Source of the DNA: Sphingobacterium arenae
GTDB taxonomy: Bacteria; Bacteroidota; Bacteroidia; Sphingobacteriales; Sphingobacteriaceae
Length of the DNA stretch: 64,000 nucleotides
NCBI RefSeq assembly: GCF_014692505.1
Contig: NZ_JACNYK010000002.1
Span: 310,001-374,000 of the forward strand
Direction of reading: 5' to 3'
The translations under genes and the position numbers were made by a program. Numbering within the stretch: position 1 is the first letter of the stretch; every line of letters starts with the position of its first letter. The notes beneath the pieces are model-generated. The model made no database searches. It saw nothing but the letters and a program-made list of their open reading frames with translations, and was not told where the DNA came from. Positions 26,200-35,460 of this stretch are shown here, piece after piece.

Positions 26200-29100
26200 A
26201 TGATTCATTTCTTTGTGAACCCAAGCCACACCGTGTATGGTGTGCAAACCCAAAACGACTTATCGACAGAAGATATTTCCAGATTAAATTGGCTCTTTGG
26301 AAAGGCTGAAAAGCTTGACCAGCAGACGTTAAACAACTATTATGTCGGCCCTCGCGCTGCGATGGTGACCCCGTGGAGTACCAATGCCGTTGAAATCACA
26401 CAAAACATGGGGATTCAAGGGATTATCCGCATCGAAGAATTTTATCCGGTGGATGAAAACTTTACGGATTTCGACCCGATGATTTCGCAGAAATATGCCG
26501 TATTAACACAAGATATGTATTCTATCAATATTCAGCCAGAACCTATTTTGGAAATTGACGATATTGATGCCTACAATAAATCAGAAGGTTTAGCTTTGAA
26601 TCCGGAAGAAGTAGATTATTTGAATAACCTTTCCGGAAAAATCGGACGTAAACTGACGGATTCTGAAGTTTTTGCTTTTTCACAGGCAAATTCGGAACAT
26701 TGCCGGCACAAGATATTTAACGGAACCTTTATCATTAATGGTGAAGAGCAGTCCTCCTCCCTATTCAAGCTGATCAGAAAAACTTCCGAAACCCATCCGA
26801 ACGAAATTGTTTCAGCCTATAAAGATAACGTAGCGTTCGTCAAAGGACCTAAAGTGACCCAGTTCGCCCCAAAATCGGCAGATAAACCGGACTTCTACGA
26901 AGAAAAGGTATATGAATCGGTACTTTCACTTAAAGCCGAAACCCATAATTTTCCGACAACTGTAGAACCATTTGCCGGTGCCGCTACCGGCTCGGGTGGT
27001 GAAATTCGCGACCGGTTGGCTGGCGGCCAAGGAGCGTTACCTTTGGCTGGTACCGCTGTCTATATGACCGCCTATTCGCGCCTTGAAACGGATACTGCGC
27101 AGGACAAACCTTGGGAAAATGGCATGGAGGAACGGCAATGGTTGTACCAAACGCCAATGGATATCCTAATTAAAGCGTCTAACGGTGCTTCAGATTTTGG
27201 TAATAAATTCGGACAGCCTTTGATCGCTGGTTCCGTACTAACCTTTGAGCACGAAGAAGAAGGCAGAAAATTAGGCTATGATAAAGTCATCATGCAAGCC
27301 GGTGGTGTAGGTTATGGTAAAGCCGACCAAGCGAAAAAACATACTCCAAAAACAGGTGATAAAATTGTTATTCTCGGGGGTGAAAACTATCGTATCGGAA
27401 TGGGAGGAGCAGCGGTGTCCTCTGCCGAAACAGGTGCTTTTGGTTCGGGTATCGAACTGAATGCCATCCAACGTTCCAACCCGGAAATGCAAAAACGCGC
27501 GGCAAATGCGATCCGTGCTTTTGTGGAGTCGGACAACAACCCCATTGTTTCGATTCATGACCATGGTGCTGGCGGACACCTTAACTGTTTGTCCGAACTG
27601 GTGGAAGAAACTGGTGGATTAATCGATATGGATAAATTGCCTGTTGGTGACCCTACCCTATCGGCAAAAGAAATTATCGGTAATGAATCCCAGGAGCGTA
27701 TGGGCTTGGTCATCGCGGATAAAGATATAGAAACGCTGAAAAAGGTAGCGGATCGGGAACGTGCCCCGATGTATGCCGTAGGGGATGTGACGGGAGATCA
27801 TCGTTTTACGTTTCAATCGAAATCTACGGGAGAAAAACCAATGGATTACGATTTAACAGACTTTTTTGGTTCTTCACCAAAAACGGTGATGAACGACAGC
27901 AAAATCGATCGTCAATATGCGGACCTTTCTTACGATGTTAATGAGGTGCCTACCTATTTGAGACAACTACTGCAATTGGAAGCGGTCGCTTCTAAAGACT
28001 GGTTGACAAATAAAGTGGATCGTTGTGTTGGCGGTCGTGTTGCCAAACAACAATGTGCCGGTCCTTTACAACTTCCATTAAACAATGTGGGTGTTATGGC
28101 ATTGGATTACACTTCGACAGAAGGTATAGCAACTTCCATAGGCCATTCCCCATTGACAGCACTAGTTGATCCTGTTGCAGGTTCTCGCAATGCTATTGCT
28201 GAAGCGCTCTCCAACTTGGTATTCGCACCTATCAAAAATGGTTTGGCTGGTGTATCACTTTCGGCAAACTGGATGTGGCCATGTAACAACGAGGGTGAAG
28301 ATGCGCGTTTGTACGAAGCTGTAAAAGGTTGTTCGGATTTTGCCATCGCTTTGGGGATCAACATTCCTACAGGGAAGGATTCGCTATCCATGAAACAAAA
28401 ATACCCAAATGGCGAAAACGTCATTGCGCCAGGTACATTGATTATCTCGGCAGCAGGCAACTGTACCAACATCCATAACGTAATTGAGCCGGTATTATCA
28501 AAAAATGCAGGTTCTATTTACTATATCAATCTATCGCAGGACACTTTCAAATTAGGTGGTTCTTCTTTTGCACAGATAAACAATAGGATCGGTAGGGAAG
28601 CACCAACCATTCAAGATGCGGATTATTTTAAAAAGGCATTCAACGTTATACAGGAAGCCATCCTATCAGGCTATGTAGCTGCAGGGCATGATGTAGGATC
28701 GGGCGGGTTAATAACCACCTTATTGGAGATGACCTTTGCGGACGTTGATTTAGCAGCACAATACGATTTAAGTGGATTAGGCGAAGCGGATACGGTTAAA
28801 GCATTGTTCAACGAAAATATTGCTGTCGTATTGCAGGCAAAAGATGACGCGGCTCTTGAAACGACATTATCCCAAGCGGGCGTGCAGGCAGTGAAAATCG
28901 GAAAGGTAATCAACGGAACAGCTGTATCCTTCAAAAATAATGTAGACGAATTTACATTTGACGTAGCGGAAACCCGCGATATATGGTTCAAAACATCATT
29001 TTTGTTGGACAGCAAGCAGTCTAAAAATGGCATGGCGCAGGAGCGCTATAACAATTATAAAAACCAACCGATCAAGGTGATTTTCCCACCGCAATTTGAT

Positions 29101-29886
29101 GGTAAAAAACCTGTACGTGCAGCAGATGGGACGGCAAGACCAAAAGCAGCTATCATCCGGGAAAAAGGTTCAAATTCCGAAAGAGAAATGGCCAACGCGA
29201 TGTATCTAGCTGGTTTTGACGTAAAGGATGTCCACATGACCGACCTGATTTCAGGTCGCGAAACACTAGAAGACATTCAATTTATCGGTACGGTAGGCGG
29301 TTTCTCCAATTCAGATGTATTGGGTTCAGCAAAAGGTTGGGCTGGCGCTTTTCTGTACAACGAGAAAGCGAAAAAGGCCTTGGAAAACTTCTTTGCGCGC
29401 CCCGACACGATGTCTGTCGGTATCTGTAACGGTTGCCAGTTGTTCATGGAATTGGAACTTATCAATCCGGAGCATAAGGTACATGGAAAAATGCTCCACA
29501 ATACTTCGCAAAAACATGAATCTAGTTTTGCTTCGGTAAAAATACAAGAGAACAACTCCATTATGTTATCTACATTGGCAGGGAGCACATTGGGTGTATG
29601 GATTTCACACGGCGAAGGTAAATTTAACCTTCCGCACAGCGAGGACCAATACAACATCGTGGCTAAATATGCTTACGAACAATACCCGCATAATCCAAAT
29701 GGATCAGATTTTAACACCGCTATGCTTTGTGATAAGACGGGGCGTCACCTCGTGACGATGCCACATATCGAACGTTCTATCTTCCAATGGAATTGGGCAT
29801 ACTATCCCGCTGGCAGACAAGATGAAGTTACACCTTGGTTAGAAGCCTTTGTGAATGCACGTAAGTGGTGTGAGAAAAATAAATAA
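26200..29886 (+). CDS. purL: Phosphoribosylformylglycinamidine synthase
   Basis: A 1,228-residue single-chain FGAM synthase (large PurL type) for the fourth step of purine synthesis. The FGAR/ATP-binding parts show LKAETHNFPTTVEPFAGAATGSGGEIRDR and VSIHDHGAGGHLNCLSELVEETGG. The C-terminal glutaminase domain shows IREKGSNSEREMANAM, the nucleophile Cys in SVGICNGCQLFMEL, and MPHIERSIFQWNWA. The start is ATG at 26200 (MIHFFVNPSHT); the reading frame extends upstream to a TTG at 26158, but that lies in a promoter box. A strong terminator follows. Confidence 0.96.
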   Translation: MIHFFVNPSHTVYGVQTQNDLSTEDISRLNWLFGKAEKLDQQTLNNYYVGPRAAMVTPWSTNAVEITQNMGIQGIIRIEEFYPVDENFTDFDPMISQKYAVLTQDMYSINIQPEPILEIDDIDAYNKSEGLALNPEEVDYLNNLSGKIGRKLTDSEVFAFSQANSEHCRHKIFNGTFIINGEEQSSSLFKLIRKTSETHPNEIVSAYKDNVAFVKGPKVTQFAPKSADKPDFYEEKVYESVLSLKAETHNFPTTVEPFAGAATGSGGEIRDRLAGGQGALPLAGTAVYMTAYSRLETDTAQDKPWENGMEERQWLYQTPMDILIKASNGASDFGNKFGQPLIAGSVLTFEHEEEGRKLGYDKVIMQAGGVGYGKADQAKKHTPKTGDKIVILGGENYRIGMGGAAVSSAETGAFGSGIELNAIQRSNPEMQKRAANAIRAFVESDNNPIVSIHDHGAGGHLNCLSELVEETGGLIDMDKLPVGDPTLSAKEIIGNESQERMGLVIADKDIETLKKVADRERAPMYAVGDVTGDHRFTFQSKSTGEKPMDYDLTDFFGSSPKTVMNDSKIDRQYADLSYDVNEVPTYLRQLLQLEAVASKDWLTNKVDRCVGGRVAKQQCAGPLQLPLNNVGVMALDYTSTEGIATSIGHSPLTALVDPVAGSRNAIAEALSNLVFAPIKNGLAGVSLSANWMWPCNNEGEDARLYEAVKGCSDFAIALGINIPTGKDSLSMKQKYPNGENVIAPGTLIISAAGNCTNIHNVIEPVLSKNAGSIYYINLSQDTFKLGGSSFAQINNRIGREAPTIQDADYFKKAFNVIQEAILSGYVAAGHDVGSGGLITTLLEMTFADVDLAAQYDLSGLGEADTVKALFNENIAVVLQAKDDAALETTLSQAGVQAVKIGKVINGTAVSFKNNVDEFTFDVAETRDIWFKTSFLLDSKQSKNGMAQERYNNYKNQPIKVIFPPQFDGKKPVRAADGTARPKAAIIREKGSNSEREMANAMYLAGFDVKDVHMTDLISGRETLEDIQFIGTVGGFSNSDVLGSAKGWAGAFLYNEKAKKALENFFARPDTMSVGICNGCQLFMELELINPEHKVHGKMLHNTSQKHESSFASVKIQENNSIMLSTLAGSTLGVWISHGEGKFNLPHSEDQYNIVAKYAYEQYPHNPNGSDFNTAMLCDKTGRHLVTMPHIERSIFQWNWAYYPAGRQDEVTPWLEAFVNARKWCEKNK

Positions 29887-29893
29887 CACATAC

Positions 29894-29920
29894 GACCCGC
29901 CTAGTTGGCGGGTCTTTTTT
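29894..29920 (+). terminator. Rho-independent terminator of purL
   Basis: GACCCGCC (29894-29901) pairs with GGCGGGTC (29907-29914) around a 5-base loop, followed by six T. It begins seven bases past the purL stop. Confidence 0.95.
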
Positions 29921-29965
29921 GTATATTAGAAGAATATAATAGATAAACCTCGTGCGATAAATTTT

Positions 29966-31072
29966 ATGAAAAGTACTACTAAGATCATCTGCGTTTTATT
30001 TCTATGCCTTTTATTTTTCCAATCCTGCAAGTTAGGGAGATTTGTATTCTATAACTTCGCTAATATCACCGATTACAAAATATTTCCCTATCGTACAATT
30101 GAAACGTCGCCCACCCCTTTCATCTTTCCGGAGACACAACAACCGATACAGCCGAAAGATATCGAAACAGCGGAAGGCGATGTACCTTTTGACACGTATT
30201 TGGAGCAGACCAAAACGGTTGCGTTTTTGGTTATACAAAATGATAGTATTCAATATGAAAAATATTTCAACAAATACGATGATGAATCGATAGTAGCCTC
30301 TTTTTCCATGGCAAAATCCGTTGTCTCGATGCTTATCGGCATTGCTATTGAAGATGGAAAAATTCAATCGGTGGATGAACCTATCACCAATTATATTCCT
30401 GAATTAGCGTCGAATGGATTTGAAGATGTCACCATAAAACACTTGCTACAAATGACTTCAGGGATTTATTTTAATGAAAGCTATACGAATCCTTTTGGTC
30501 ATGCAGCTACTTTTTACTACGGTACCAATCTACGCAAGGCCATTCATAAGCTGAAACTCAAAGATGTACCCGGTGAAAAGTTTGACTATACCAGTGGAAC
30601 AACCCAACTTCTCGGATTGGTATTGGAAAGAGCTTTAGAAAGCCAAACCATTAGTTCTTATCTAGAAGAAAAGATTTGGAAACCATTGGGGATGGAATAC
30701 GAGGCCACTTGGAGCCTTGACAGAAAAAAAGACGGACTAGAAAAAACCTTTTGCTGTTTAAATGCCCGCGCCAGAGATTTTGCTAAATTAGGACGTCTAT
30801 ACCTAGATAACGGGAATTGGAATGGCACACAAATCGTTCCGGAGCAATGGGTAAAGGAATCGACTAAATCAGATACAACTGGACACAGTGCTCCTTTTTA
30901 TCAATATCAATGGTGGTTAACAAAAAATGCAGAGCAATTTTATGCAAAAGGTATTTTAGGTCAGTATATTTTTGTTGATCCACATAAGAATCTTATCATC
31001 GTCCGATTAGGAGAAAAAACAAGTAAGGTCAATTGGCTTAAACTTATTTCGCAGATAGCCCATTCATATTAA
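29966..31072 (+). CDS. Serine beta-lactamase-like hydrolase lipoprotein
   Basis: A 368-residue lipoprotein (lipobox FFQSC, Cys21) of the class C beta-lactamase/DD-peptidase-like S12 family. The nucleophile motif SxxK is Ser114-Met-Ala-Lys117 in SFSMAKSVVSMLIG; the second motif YxN/YxS appears as DYTSGTTQLLG. Other S12 marks are IKHLLQMTSGIYF and FAKLGRLYLDNGNW. The true substrate of such proteins is often an ester or peptide, so resistance to beta-lactams should not be assumed. It stands alone after the purL terminator. Confidence 0.88.
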   Translation: MKSTTKIICVLFLCLLFFQSCKLGRFVFYNFANITDYKIFPYRTIETSPTPFIFPETQQPIQPKDIETAEGDVPFDTYLEQTKTVAFLVIQNDSIQYEKYFNKYDDESIVASFSMAKSVVSMLIGIAIEDGKIQSVDEPITNYIPELASNGFEDVTIKHLLQMTSGIYFNESYTNPFGHAATFYYGTNLRKAIHKLKLKDVPGEKFDYTSGTTQLLGLVLERALESQTISSYLEEKIWKPLGMEYEATWSLDRKKDGLEKTFCCLNARARDFAKLGRLYLDNGNWNGTQIVPEQWVKESTKSDTTGHSAPFYQYQWWLTKNAEQFYAKGILGQYIFVDPHKNLIIVRLGEKTSKVNWLKLISQIAHSY

Positions 31073-31137
31073 GGCTATCATATTGACCTACTCCCTCCTA
31101 TTCTCGCGTCTTTATACCATCAATAATTTCGTTTTTC

Positions 31138-32148
31138 TTAAACAGAATCTTCCATGTTATCATCAGATTCCGTTTTGCTACGCCAAGAATTTTGCTTAGG
31201 AACGTTGGTTTCCGTTTCTGTTATCGTCCCTTGATATTTTGTCATAGCATAAGCTGTTGTCGGTAAAAAAACGAAAACGAAAAGGCCTCCCCAAAAGCCT
31301 GTAAACTTCCCGATTAGAACACTACACAACAGTACAAATATGGGATAGGAAAACAATAGAATGGAAAAAAGCAAAGAATCATAAAATATCGTGCCTTCGG
31401 TTTTCTTTTTAACATAATCTCGCCATACTCGATAAAACCAGAACTGCGTGTAATACCCTATTTTAGCGAGGATACGCCAGAAACTACTATTTCGGGCTTG
31501 GGTAGGATCTCCAACCGAAGGAGTAGCGACTATCTCTCTGCGGAGATTATTTCGCACCTCCTGAAGAATATCGGCTGTGCGTACTCGATGATCGGATATA
31601 TACTCCGTTGTATCCAAAGGGGGCAACGCTCCTAATTCCAACGCTTTCGGTACATGTCGGAAAGAATTGTAATTTAACGTGTATGCTTGAATTTGCAACG
31701 GCAGTTCTGCCTTATAAGAGCGTTCTAGCAACGATGTCAATCCGCCGTTCATAAAAGGCTGCAATTCCCACAAGTTTCGGGATATGCCTTCGGGGAATAT
31801 CAACACATGTTGCCCTGCTGCCAATCGTTGCATGCATTCGTCAAATGTAAAATCATTCTTTACGGCGAAGTCTTCGTCGTCGTTCCTTTTATAGATAGGT
31901 AACATATACAGCCAACGCAGAACTGCGTTGGCTACCGGATGTTTAAAAATATCCCCTCTGGTGAGGAAACAAATTTTTGCTGGAGCATAGGCTGCAATGA
32001 CTAATGCGTCAAAAAAAGAATTAGGATGGTTCGATATGACGATAGTGGGATAGGCATACGGGGCTAGATGTAAATTCTTAGCTTTCAACCCAGGAGCATA
32101 CCATTTTAATCCGAAGCGTACAAATAACCTTAATACGGAATAAAACAT
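31138..32148 (-). CDS. 1-acyl-sn-glycerol-3-phosphate acyltransferase (PlsC-like)
   Basis: A 336-residue membrane acyltransferase for phospholipid synthesis. The active-site motif appears as SNHPNSFFDAL, the H-x5-D form seen in GPAT-related members rather than the commoner H-x4-D. The glycerophosphate-binding motif is LIFPEGISR. Two hydrophobic segments near residues 255-300 anchor the C-terminus, followed by a charged tail. It converges on the serine hydrolase gene and lies 63 bases after the ABC transporter gene on the same strand, so the two may share a transcript; lipid-related roles for both would fit. Confidence 0.85.
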   Translation of the reverse strand: MFYSVLRLFVRFGLKWYAPGLKAKNLHLAPYAYPTIVISNHPNSFFDALVIAAYAPAKICFLTRGDIFKHPVANAVLRWLYMLPIYKRNDDEDFAVKNDFTFDECMQRLAAGQHVLIFPEGISRNLWELQPFMNGGLTSLLERSYKAELPLQIQAYTLNYNSFRHVPKALELGALPPLDTTEYISDHRVRTADILQEVRNNLRREIVATPSVGDPTQARNSSFWRILAKIGYYTQFWFYRVWRDYVKKKTEGTIFYDSLLFSILLFSYPIFVLLCSVLIGKFTGFWGGLFVFVFLPTTAYAMTKYQGTITETETNVPKQNSWRSKTESDDNMEDSV

Positions 32149-32211
32149 ATCGTTAAAGAGATATTCTGTTATTACCTGTTCATTTTTTTACAGCAAAAAA
32201 TAGACCTAAAA

Positions 32212-33996
32212 TTACCACTCCTGCATAGATTTCGTAATCTTCGCAATATTCAAGCTATTTGCCATAGCCGTAAAGATACGGTGATACACGTTGTGATTTG
32301 CATATAATTCTTCGTGCGTACCATCTTCCACAACCTGTCCTTTTTCCATTACCACAATGTGTTCAGCGTCGATAATCTGTGAAATACTGTGCGAAACGAT
32401 AATCACCGTACGCCCTGTCTTAATCGCATCCAGACTATTTTTGATCTGTTCTGTAGCGATGGCATCTAAGTTCGCAGTCGGCTCGTCTAAGAAAATAATA
32501 GGTGGGTCTTTCAGGAAGAGACGCGCAATAGCAATTCGCTGCTGCTGACCACCAGACAATAAATGAGCATCCGAATCATATCCATTTGGCAGATCTAAAA
32601 TCTGTTCATGTATATACGCTTTTCTCGCTGCTTCCATAATTTCATCCATAGAAGCATTCGTTTTTCCATAGAGGATATTCTCTGTAATACTACCCTTAAA
32701 AATATGATTTTTCTGCAGGACCAAACCAACATGCTCCCGCAGGTAGGCCGTATCATAATCTGCTATATCTATCCCATCCAGCAGGATTTGTCCCTTTGTC
32801 GGGCTATAGAATTTATCCAACAAATTAATAACGGTGCTTTTCCCCGCACCAGATAACCCTACCAGCGCCGTATTCTGATTAGGTTGAACGACCATACTCA
32901 CATTTTTCAAAGCCTGTAGACCATTGGGATAATGAAAATCTACGTGCTTTATTTCAATTAATCCCCTGATTTTTTTTGGACGATAGTTACCTGTCGGTTC
33001 ACGCTGTTCCTCCTCCTCCAAAATGCTAAAGAAACCTTCAGAATAAATAAGCGCATCATTCACCTCATCATAGATGCGATGAAGCTGGCGAATAGGTGCA
33101 GATACGTTATTGAAAAGGAGAATATGGAACATGATGGCACCTAAGCTCATTTGCTCATTCAACACAAAGTAGGCTGTCAATATAATAACAAGCACCACCC
33201 CAATCTGTTCAATAAAACTCTTCACACTTTCAAACAGATAGCTTGTTTTGCGTGTCGCCATCTGGTTTTCTGTCATATCGTACTGGATTTTCTGATGTCG
33301 TTCTGCTTCAATTTTTTCCCTTCCAAATGACTTTATAACCAAGATAGATTCTATCAGATTTATAATCTGGTTACTCTTATTTTCCCTGTATTTGCGCATG
33401 CTCCTTCGAAAACCAGATAACCTACTCGCTTGCAACTGTGACACATAGAAATAGACCGGTACAAGTAACAATCCCACCAACCCGACATAAAAATTCGCCA
33501 GAAACATACAGACTAATGCCACGATAGCATTACTAAACAACGGAAGAATATCGATAAAAAAATTCTGTACCAATCTGGTTAGGCTACTTATCCCGGAATC
33601 AATGCGAGTTTGCAACTTACCAGATTCATTCTCCGGCGATGTAAAAAACGCCATTCGATAGGTTAAGATTTTTTCGATAATAGCTTGCGAAAAATCGCGT
33701 GCAATCTCAATCCTTAGTTTCTCTCCATAGAATTTTTGTCCGAATTGTACCGCAGCATATAGTATTTCTTTTCCCAAAAGCACGGCAGCTATGAAACCCA
33801 AAAGGTAAAATCCTTGCGAAAGTGGCTGATTGTCGACCAGAAGCTCGCTAATCGTGTCCACGGTATACTTTAGGATAAAGGCGTTTACCTGTACTGCGAA
33901 AGAACCGACCAAAGTCAACAGCAGCGTATAGGCTATTAAGTTCTTATAGGGCTTGGTAAAGGGCAGTATCTTCTTAAACAATTGTGTTATGGTCAT
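32212..33996 (-). CDS. ABC transporter, fused permease and ATPase (MsbA-like exporter)
   Basis: A 594-residue half-transporter with six membrane helices in residues 20-300 and the nucleotide-binding domain in about 340-580. The ATPase motifs are complete: Walker A GLSGAGKST, the Q-loop in VGLVLQKNHIF, signature LSGGQQQR, Walker B PPIIFLDEPTANLD, and the H-loop in IIVSHS. Such proteins act as homodimeric exporters of lipids, drugs or peptides. The next gene encodes an acyltransferase, which weakly suggests a lipid substrate. The region upstream of its start holds a 21-nt repeat array rather than a visible promoter. Confidence 0.93.
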   Translation of the reverse strand: MTITQLFKKILPFTKPYKNLIAYTLLLTLVGSFAVQVNAFILKYTVDTISELLVDNQPLSQGFYLLGFIAAVLLGKEILYAAVQFGQKFYGEKLRIEIARDFSQAIIEKILTYRMAFFTSPENESGKLQTRIDSGISSLTRLVQNFFIDILPLFSNAIVALVCMFLANFYVGLVGLLLVPVYFYVSQLQASRLSGFRRSMRKYRENKSNQIINLIESILVIKSFGREKIEAERHQKIQYDMTENQMATRKTSYLFESVKSFIEQIGVVLVIILTAYFVLNEQMSLGAIMFHILLFNNVSAPIRQLHRIYDEVNDALIYSEGFFSILEEEEQREPTGNYRPKKIRGLIEIKHVDFHYPNGLQALKNVSMVVQPNQNTALVGLSGAGKSTVINLLDKFYSPTKGQILLDGIDIADYDTAYLREHVGLVLQKNHIFKGSITENILYGKTNASMDEIMEAARKAYIHEQILDLPNGYDSDAHLLSGGQQQRIAIARLFLKDPPIIFLDEPTANLDAIATEQIKNSLDAIKTGRTVIIVSHSISQIIDAEHIVVMEKGQVVEDGTHEELYANHNVYHRIFTAMANSLNIAKITKSMQEW

Positions 33997-34029
33997 TATT
34001 ATTTAAACATATTTTTGCTAAAAAAGTTT

Positions 34030-34467
34030 AATCACCTCAGACGAAGATGCGACGTCGGAGGACGGAAGTGTCATGTCGTTGGGCAGGATGGTAATGTCGT
34101 CGTACGTCGAAATCATTTTGTTGCCCTACCTGATGAAACTTCCGGTCATCTTTTTCACGTCGGTGGACGGGATGATTATTCCGTTGCCCAACATGGACGT
34201 ATTGTCGCATGGCGAAAACGTTTTGATGTACAGAAGTCGGTTACTATCATACGGCGACATCAGCATGATGGTCGGAAGTTTCGTTTCGGCAGAGTGGAAG
34301 ATAAATATTCAGGACGGGGAAATAAATACGAAGGCCAACTTAATGATTTCGATGGGCAAATGCATCGCAATCCCATACGAAAGAACCGGATCGTTTCCCG
34401 ACACCTTGTTCATGCCGTCCGACAACATAACGTCGGCGCACGGAGAAATAAGAAAGAAGTACGTCTG
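34030..34467 (+). repeat. Degenerate tandem array with strict 21-nt period (21 units)
   Basis: From 34030 to 34467 the sequence divides into 21 units of 21 bases with no insertion or deletion. Taking 34051 as base 1 of a unit, base 13 is C in about 18 of 20 units, base 10 is G in about 16 and base 7 is G in about 15; most other bases vary. Translated in phase, the plus strand gives heptads such as HVGGRDD, HVVGQDG, NVVVRRN, RIVSRHL and NVGARRN, open until TAG at 34468. The next plus frame is also open, from ATG 34073 to 34576. Units are partly self-complementary (CAT...ATG ends), so the minus strand gives heptads like MLMSPYD and DITILPN, with stops. No ATG opens the phased plus frame. I cannot name this element. 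Confidence 0.8.
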
Positions 34468-34624
34468 TAGGGTTGTATACTTTGTCTTACATGCGCGGAA
34501 CATTTCTGCTTCGTGCAGGCACAACGCTAGTACGCTAAGCTATTTCAGGAATAGACATAATCTGTTGTCTGTATAAATTTTGATTATTTTTTTGAGTTGA
34601 ACAAAGTAATGATTTACTTTGGAT
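34468..34624. other. Gap between repeat array and kdsB
   Basis: No gene or hairpin is supported. The 21-nt periodicity stops at the TAG at 34468. A TTACTTTG word (34614-34621), one base off the -7 consensus, lies three bases before the kdsB ATG and may be its promoter. Confidence 0.35.
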
Positions 34625-35368
34625 ATGAGAACAATCGGAATTATCCCAGCAAGGTATGAATCCTCCCGATTTCCGGGAAAACCATTGGTGGATATTGGTG
34701 GAAAATCCATGATACAGCGTGTCTACGAACAGGTAAAAGGTTGCGCCAGTCTTTCGGAAGTCGTCGTTGCCACAGACGATAGTAGAATTGAAGAGCACGT
34801 ACGTTCATTTGCTGGAAATGTGATCATGACATCGTCGACCCATCAATCGGGAACAGACCGTTGTGCTGAGGTGGTTTCAAAAATAAGTGGTTTTGACGTC
34901 GCCATCAATATTCAAGGCGATGAACCCTTTATAAGTCCTTTGCAAATTGAACTGTTGAGTAACCTTTTTCAAGACGCAACCACCGAAATAGGAACCTTGA
35001 TCAAAAAAATAGATAGTCTTGAAGATCTCTTTAACGAAAGTATACCTAAAGTATTGATCAACACAAAAAAAGAGGCGTTGTACTTCTCTCGACAAACCAT
35101 CCCTTTTCAACGAAGTACAAGACGAGACGAGTGGATAAACAATCACGTTTATTTCAAACATATCGGCATTTATGGCTATAAAATAGATGTGTTGCAAGAA
35201 ATCACCAAACTTCAGGTTTCTTCATATGAACGAGCGGAAGGATTGGAGCAATTGCGCTGGTTAGAAAACGGTTATAAAATAAAAATAGCAGAAACCGAAT
35301 TTGACACCATCGCGGTGGACCATCCAGCAGACGTCGAGCTCATTAAAAAGAAGTTTTTTAATGCTTAA
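34625..35368 (+). CDS. kdsB: CMP-Kdo synthetase (3-deoxy-manno-octulosonate cytidylyltransferase)
   Basis: A 247-residue cytidylyltransferase that activates Kdo with CTP for lipopolysaccharide core assembly. The nucleotide-binding start IGIIPARYESSRFPGKPL, VVVATDD, the QGDEPF motif (NIQGDEPFISP) and the C-terminal AEGLEQLRWLENGYKIKIAET / AVDHPADVELI are all diagnostic. The ATG at 34625 is chosen; the frame reaches a TTG at 34619 that has no support. Other Kdo genes lie elsewhere in this window (kdsA at 53247, kdsD at 56359), so the pathway is present but not clustered. Confidence 0.96.
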   Translation: MRTIGIIPARYESSRFPGKPLVDIGGKSMIQRVYEQVKGCASLSEVVVATDDSRIEEHVRSFAGNVIMTSSTHQSGTDRCAEVVSKISGFDVAINIQGDEPFISPLQIELLSNLFQDATTEIGTLIKKIDSLEDLFNESIPKVLINTKKEALYFSRQTIPFQRSTRRDEWINNHVYFKHIGIYGYKIDVLQEITKLQVSSYERAEGLEQLRWLENGYKIKIAETEFDTIAVDHPADVELIKKKFFNA

Positions 35369-35460
35369 AACCGTAGCTTTACTGTATAAAATGTCCAAGA
35401 TTGTCAAATATCATCTAAATAAAGTAACTTGGATATTCCCCCTATGACCGTTAAAAAACA

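Noticed and set aside
29966..31072. Antibiotic-resistance beta-lactamase
   Set aside because: It has the S12 SxxK fold but a lipoprotein signal and a YxS second motif; most such Bacteroidota proteins are peptidases or esterases, so resistance is not claimed.
34078..34190. attC-like core words (GTTGGGC at 34079 and GCCCAAC at 34184) suggesting an integron cassette site
   Set aside because: The order is reversed from attC (RYYYAAC should precede GTTRRRY), no integrase of the IntI type is present, and both words are explained by the 21-nt repeat consensus read on either strand.
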